From the NCBI GenBank assembly GCA_016200955.1, contig JACQDU010000085.1:1-9119 (forward strand): a DNA stretch of 9,119 nucleotides, read 5' to 3'. Of the stretch, positions 6,760 through 9,119 are shown piece by piece. Position 1 is the stretch's first letter, and every line of letters begins with the position of its first letter. A program made the translations under genes and the position numbers. Under the pieces are notes generated by a model that worked only from the letters and a program-made list of their open reading frames with translations, was not told where the DNA came from and made no database searches. The stretch is from a bacterium (GTDB taxonomy: Bacteria > Planctomycetota > J058 > JACQDU01).

Positions 6760-7596
6760 AGGGGGTCTTGGGAGGCTTCGCGGTCCGCGCGTCCTCGGGA
6801 GAGGCCAGGGCGAGAACACGCTTCGCGTCCTCCGCGAGCCCGAGCTTCTCGTACGCGGCCGCCGCGTCGAGGAGGCGGATCCTCGCCTGCGCCACTTGTT
6901 CGTTCGAGAACCCTCGTCGAGCGCGAACTTCGCCGCCTCGCGCACGCGGGCCGCGCGCTCCTTCATGCCGGCCCTCTCGTAGCTGCGAGCTGCCTTGACG
7001 AAGGCGTTCGCCACGAGCTCCGGCTGGCTGATCGTCTGCGTCGCGGGGGTCCAGTAGCGATGGAGCGAGTTCAGGGCGTCCTTGACCTGGCTCCTCGCGA
7101 GGATCGCCTCGTCGGCCGCGCTCCACTTGTTCGCTTCCTGGGAGTCCTTCTTGCTCGCCTTCGCTGCCGTCTGCGCCGCCTCCAGCTCGGCCCGCATCGC
7201 GGCGAGCTGCGCGTCCCGGTCGCGCTCGCGCGCGTCCCTGGCGACCAGGTCGTCGCTTCTCTTCAGCTCCGATCGGGCACCGAGGGCGACGACGCCGGCG
7301 GCGACGACGAGCACGAGCGAGAGGGCGATCCAGAGCGGGCCCGCTGCGCTCCTGCGGCGCCTCGCGAGCACGGCCGTGCCGCGACAGCACGAGCAAGAGC
7401 CGTTCTCCCGCCAGCACGTCGCGTGGTGCCGCGCGAGACAGCCCTCGCAGACGACCCACTCCTGCGTCTCGAGAGAGACGTTCTGCCGGCAGAACGGGCA
7501 GCGAGACGGGCTCCGGTCGAGCTGGACGTCGCCCTTCCCGTGCATCTCGTCGTCGTGCTCGCGCCGCGCAGGCTCGCGCGTCAGCTCGGACTCCAT
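6758..7596 (-). CDS. RING-like zinc-finger membrane protein, apparent frameshift
   Basis: Restored length is 279 residues. The N-terminal part has a treble-clef pattern: CPFC (33-36), CEGC (50-53), HH (57-58), CW (61-62) and Cys68/70/71 in NGSCSCC. This matches prokaryotic RING finger family 1 (PF14446-like), with the typical VVC...C...HH..CW.ENG spacing. A basic stretch RRRR (79-82) precedes a single membrane helix (about 86-106), suggesting a cytosolic zinc finger. A charged coiled coil (about 108-152) and a helical, TPR-like C-terminus follow. The frame from the ATG at 7596 is convincing through AAKFALDEG (about residue 229). The natural continuation FSNEQVAQARIRLLDAAAAY, ending at TGA 6760-6758, is in the next frame. 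One missing base near 6911-6913 explains this. As given, the first frame runs on to 6523 into the DUF58 gene with low-complexity Arg/Ser sequence. The gene is 14 bases after moxR with no clear Shine-Dalgarno; ATG at 7545 is an alternative start. Function unknown. Confidence 0.78.
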
Positions 7597-7610
7597 GGCC
7601 GGCCCGGCGC

Positions 7611-8672
7611 TCAGCTCTTGAACGCCGGAGCGACGCGCGGGTCCTTGGAGAGCGAGCCCTCGAGAGCGGGCGTGTCCTGGAGGAGCTTCTCGACCACGTC
7701 GTCGACCGTGACTCCCTCGGCCTCGGCCGTGAAGTTCGTGATCACGCGGTGCCGCATGACGGGCTTCGCCACGGCGCGGATGTCCTCGCACGAGACGTGG
7801 AAGCGGCCCTGGAGGACGGCGCGCGCCTTCCCTCCGAGGACGAGCTGCTGGCACGCGCGCGGGCCCGCGCCCCAGCTCACGTACTTGCGAACGAAGTCGG
7901 GCAGCTTCTCGCCGCGCTCGCGGACGCGAGTCTTGCGGACGAGGTCGAGCGCGTGATCGACGACCGCGGGCGCGACGGGGACTCGCCGGACGATCTTCTG
8001 GAGGGCCAGGATCTCCTCGCCGCCGATCAGGGTCTTGACCTCGTCCTTCTGCTCCTGCGTGGTGAGCGTGACGATCCGCGCCTCCTCCTCGCGCGTCGGG
8101 TAGCCGACGAGGATCTTGAACATGAAGCGGTCCTGCTGGGCCTCGGGGAGAGGGTAGGTCCCTTCCTGCTCGATCGGGTTCTGCGTCGCGAGGACGAAGA
8201 ACGGCTCGTCGAGCTTGTGGCGCTTGCCGCCCGCGGTGACCTGTCTCTCCTGCATGGCCTCGAGGAGGGCCGCCTGGGTCTTGGGAGGAGTGCGGTTGAT
8301 CTCGTCCGCGAGCACGACGTTCGCGAAGATCGGCCCGCTGATGAACTTGAGCTCGCGCCCGCCCGTCGTCTTGTTCTCCTGGATGACCTCGGTGCCCGTG
8401 ATGTCGGACGGCATCAGGTCGGGCGTGAACTGGATGCGCGAGAACGAGAGCGAGAGCGTCCGGGCGAGCGTCGAGATGAGCAGCGTCTTCGCGAGCCCCG
8501 GCACGCCTTCCAGGATGCAGTGCCCGCGGGCGAAGATCGAGATGAGGAGCTCGTCCACCACGCGGTCCTGGCCCACGATGATGCGGCCGATCTCGGTGCG
8601 GATCGCCTCGTATGCCGACTTCAGCTTCGCGACAGCGTCACGGTCGCTCGGAGCGACGCTTTCGTCCGCCAT
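7611..8672 (-). CDS. MoxR-type AAA+ ATPase
   Basis: 353 residues. An ATP-hydrolysing cytosolic chaperone of the MoxR (AAA_3) branch. Visible motifs are Walker A GVPGLAKT (56-63), Walker B VVLADEIN (119-126), sensor 1 ATQNP (162-166), arginine-finger region QQDRF (179-183) and sensor 2 GAGPRA (268-273). The lid domain reads through to about residue 335. The length is normal for the family. I chose ATG at 8672-8670 (MADESVAPS) over the ATG at 8768 because GAGGAGGGGG lies directly upstream with correct spacing. The 32 extra residues of the longer form are Pro/Arg-rich and unlike MoxR N-termini. First gene of the visible operon, followed by the zinc-finger gene after a 14-base gap. MoxR proteins work with VWA-domain partners, which here would be the DUF58 and the two membrane VWA proteins. 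I give no gene symbol because moxR is used loosely for this family. Confidence 0.96.
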   Translation of the reverse strand: MADESVAPSDRDAVAKLKSAYEAIRTEIGRIIVGQDRVVDELLISIFARGHCILEGVPGLAKTLLISTLARTLSLSFSRIQFTPDLMPSDITGTEVIQENKTTGGRELKFISGPIFANVVLADEINRTPPKTQAALLEAMQERQVTAGGKRHKLDEPFFVLATQNPIEQEGTYPLPEAQQDRFMFKILVGYPTREEEARIVTLTTQEQKDEVKTLIGGEEILALQKIVRRVPVAPAVVDHALDLVRKTRVRERGEKLPDFVRKYVSWGAGPRACQQLVLGGKARAVLQGRFHVSCEDIRAVAKPVMRHRVITNFTAEAEGVTVDDVVEKLLQDTPALEGSLSKDPRVAPAFKS

Positions 8673-8674
8673 GA

Positions 8675-8684
8675 CCCCCTCCTC
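8675..8684 (-). promoter_or_regulatory. Ribosome-binding site of moxR
   Basis: GAGGAGGGGG lies two bases from the ATG at 8672-8670, with the GGAGG core five bases away. This strong Shine-Dalgarno fixes the moxR start at MADESV rather than the longer in-frame option. Confidence 0.8.
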
Positions 8685-8934
8685 GTTGTTGCCGGCTCCG
8701 GGATGGCCCCTTGGCCCCGGCGGCAAGCGAGATCGAGATGGTGTCTCACGCGGCCGCGCTTCGCGCAACGCTTACTTGCAGCATCTCGCCCTCCGGGCCG
8801 CGCCACGCGGGCCTTCCGGGGGAGGAGGGGGACGAAGAAGATGGCGCCAGGAGCGTGTCGGCCAGCACCTTTTCTGGAGCGCGCCGCGGTGGACAACCGT
8901 CGGCTTCGCGTTGGGTGATCCCGCAACCTTGTTT
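8685..8934. other. Leader region before moxR without a recognisable gene
   Basis: About 250 bases between the repeat array and the moxR ribosome site. Open frames here on both strands are rich in Arg, Pro and Ala and look like extensions of shadows. I see no convincing -35/-10 pair, no sigma-54 site, no riboswitch and no T-run terminator. Short GC palindromes occur, including GCGCTTCGCGC at 8756-8766, which also appears in the gap before batA (5794-5804), and a TGGCCCC/TGGCCCC near-tandem pair around 8704-8718. The operon promoter, if separate from the upstream gene, must lie here or in the repeats. Confidence 0.5.
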
Positions 8935-9086
8935 GCGCTGCGTGGGGCGACCTTCGTTGCCCCCGCCCCCCTGCGCTTGCGTGGGGCGACTTTCGTCGCC
9001 CCCGCCCCCTGCGCTTGCGTGGGGCGACTTTCGTCGCCCCCGCCCCCTGCGCTTGCGTGGGGCGACTTTCGTCGACCCCGCCCCCT
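8935..9086. repeat. Four tandem 38-bp repeats, each with a hairpin
   Basis: Units start at 8935, 8973, 9011 and 9049, with a period of exactly 38. Units 2 and 3 are identical. Unit 4 has one substitution (C to A at 9075, in the hairpin arm). Unit 1 is the most diverged: one T lost, one C gained and two transitions. Each unit reads GCGCTTGCGT, then the arm GGGGCGAC, the loop TTTC, the arm GTCGCCCC, and a CGCCCCCT tail. The arms pair over 8 bp, extended by GCG/CGC across one bulged T. On the minus strand, the direction of all the genes here, the loop is GAAA, a GNRA tetraloop, in units 2-4. No U-tract follows, so these are not classical intrinsic terminators. The array starts within the probable stop codon of the upstream gene. 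Confidence 0.93.
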
Positions 9087-9119
9087 ACTTTCCCTTGAGC
9101 CGGCGGGCGCGGAACGACG
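9085..9119 (-). CDS. Probable C-terminal end of an upstream gene (partial)
   Basis: The last 35 bases read on the minus strand give SFRARRLKGK followed by TAG at 9087-9085. The basic C-terminus and the G/C-rich third positions look like a natural protein end, and repeats begin immediately after it. Only about ten residues are visible, so no family can be named, and chance is a real alternative. Confidence 0.3.
   Translation of the reverse strand, partial: SFRARRLKGK

Noticed and set aside
6523..6900. Extension of the zinc-finger protein into the DUF58 gene in its original frame
   Set aside because: After about residue 229 the translation becomes Arg/Ser/Thr-rich and overlaps the well-supported DUF58 start, while the next frame continues with natural helical sequence and a well-placed stop.
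5855..6982. Plus-strand frame of 375 codons opposite the DUF58 gene
   Set aside because: Antisense shadow of a secure DUF58 gene. Composition is Arg/Glu/Val/Leu-rich and no domain is visible.
8673..8768. Longer moxR start at 8768 adding 32 residues
   Set aside because: The extension is Pro/Arg-rich and unlike MoxR N-termini, and a strong Shine-Dalgarno sits right before the ATG at 8672.
7749..8918. Plus-strand frame of 389 codons opposite moxR
   Set aside because: Antisense shadow of a gene with all AAA+ motifs intact. No signature of its own and no good ribosome site.
8935..9086. CRISPR array
   Set aside because: The 38-bp units are directly abutting with no spacers between them, and there are no cas genes in the window.
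8935..9086. Tandem intrinsic terminators
   Set aside because: The hairpins are strong but none is followed by a T-run on either strand; the sequence after each is GC-rich.

Overview
The window is a single minus-strand gene cluster from a GC-rich bacterium (third codon positions almost all G or C). Transcription runs from the right edge to the left edge. The gene set is a MoxR-type AAA+ ATPase, a DUF58 protein, a BatA-like membrane protein, a second membrane VWA protein and a DUF4175-like membrane protein. This grouping is best known from Planctomycetota and is also found in Bacteroidota, Verrucomicrobiota, Acidobacteriota and others. A planctomycete or similar uncultured lineage is my best inference, but no marker gene is present to prove it.

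Layout from right to left, in transcription order. (1) 9119-9085 is probably the last codons of an upstream gene. (2) 9086-8935 holds four tandem 38-bp units, each with a strong hairpin; the array begins inside that gene's stop codon. (3) 8934-8673 is a leader with no recognisable gene or promoter. (4) 8672-7611 is the MoxR ATPase. (5) 7596-6758 is a membrane protein with a RING-like zinc finger, interrupted by an apparent one-base deletion near 6911-6913. (6) 6748-5834 is the DUF58 protein. (7) 5837-5694 is an unusual gap with G homopolymers and hairpins, spanned exactly by a 47-codon reading frame. (8) 5694-3319 is the BatA-like protein. (9) 3315-796 is the second membrane VWA protein. (10) 793 to beyond the left edge is the start of a DUF4175-like membrane protein.

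The genes are tightly packed (gaps of 14, 9, 3 and 2 bases apart from the gap before batA) and are almost certainly an operon. By analogy with known MoxR-VWA pairs (RavA-ViaA, NorQ-NorD) and Bat operons, the MoxR ATPase would act as a cytosolic remodelling chaperone. Its partners would be the VWA-fold proteins: soluble DUF58 and two membrane proteins, each with a visible DxSxS metal-site motif. The resulting cell-envelope machine has no established substrate. The less usual elements are the RING-like membrane protein between moxR and the DUF58 gene, the hairpin repeat array, and the homopolymer-bearing gap before batA. The core system itself is a known type of cluster, not a new one.
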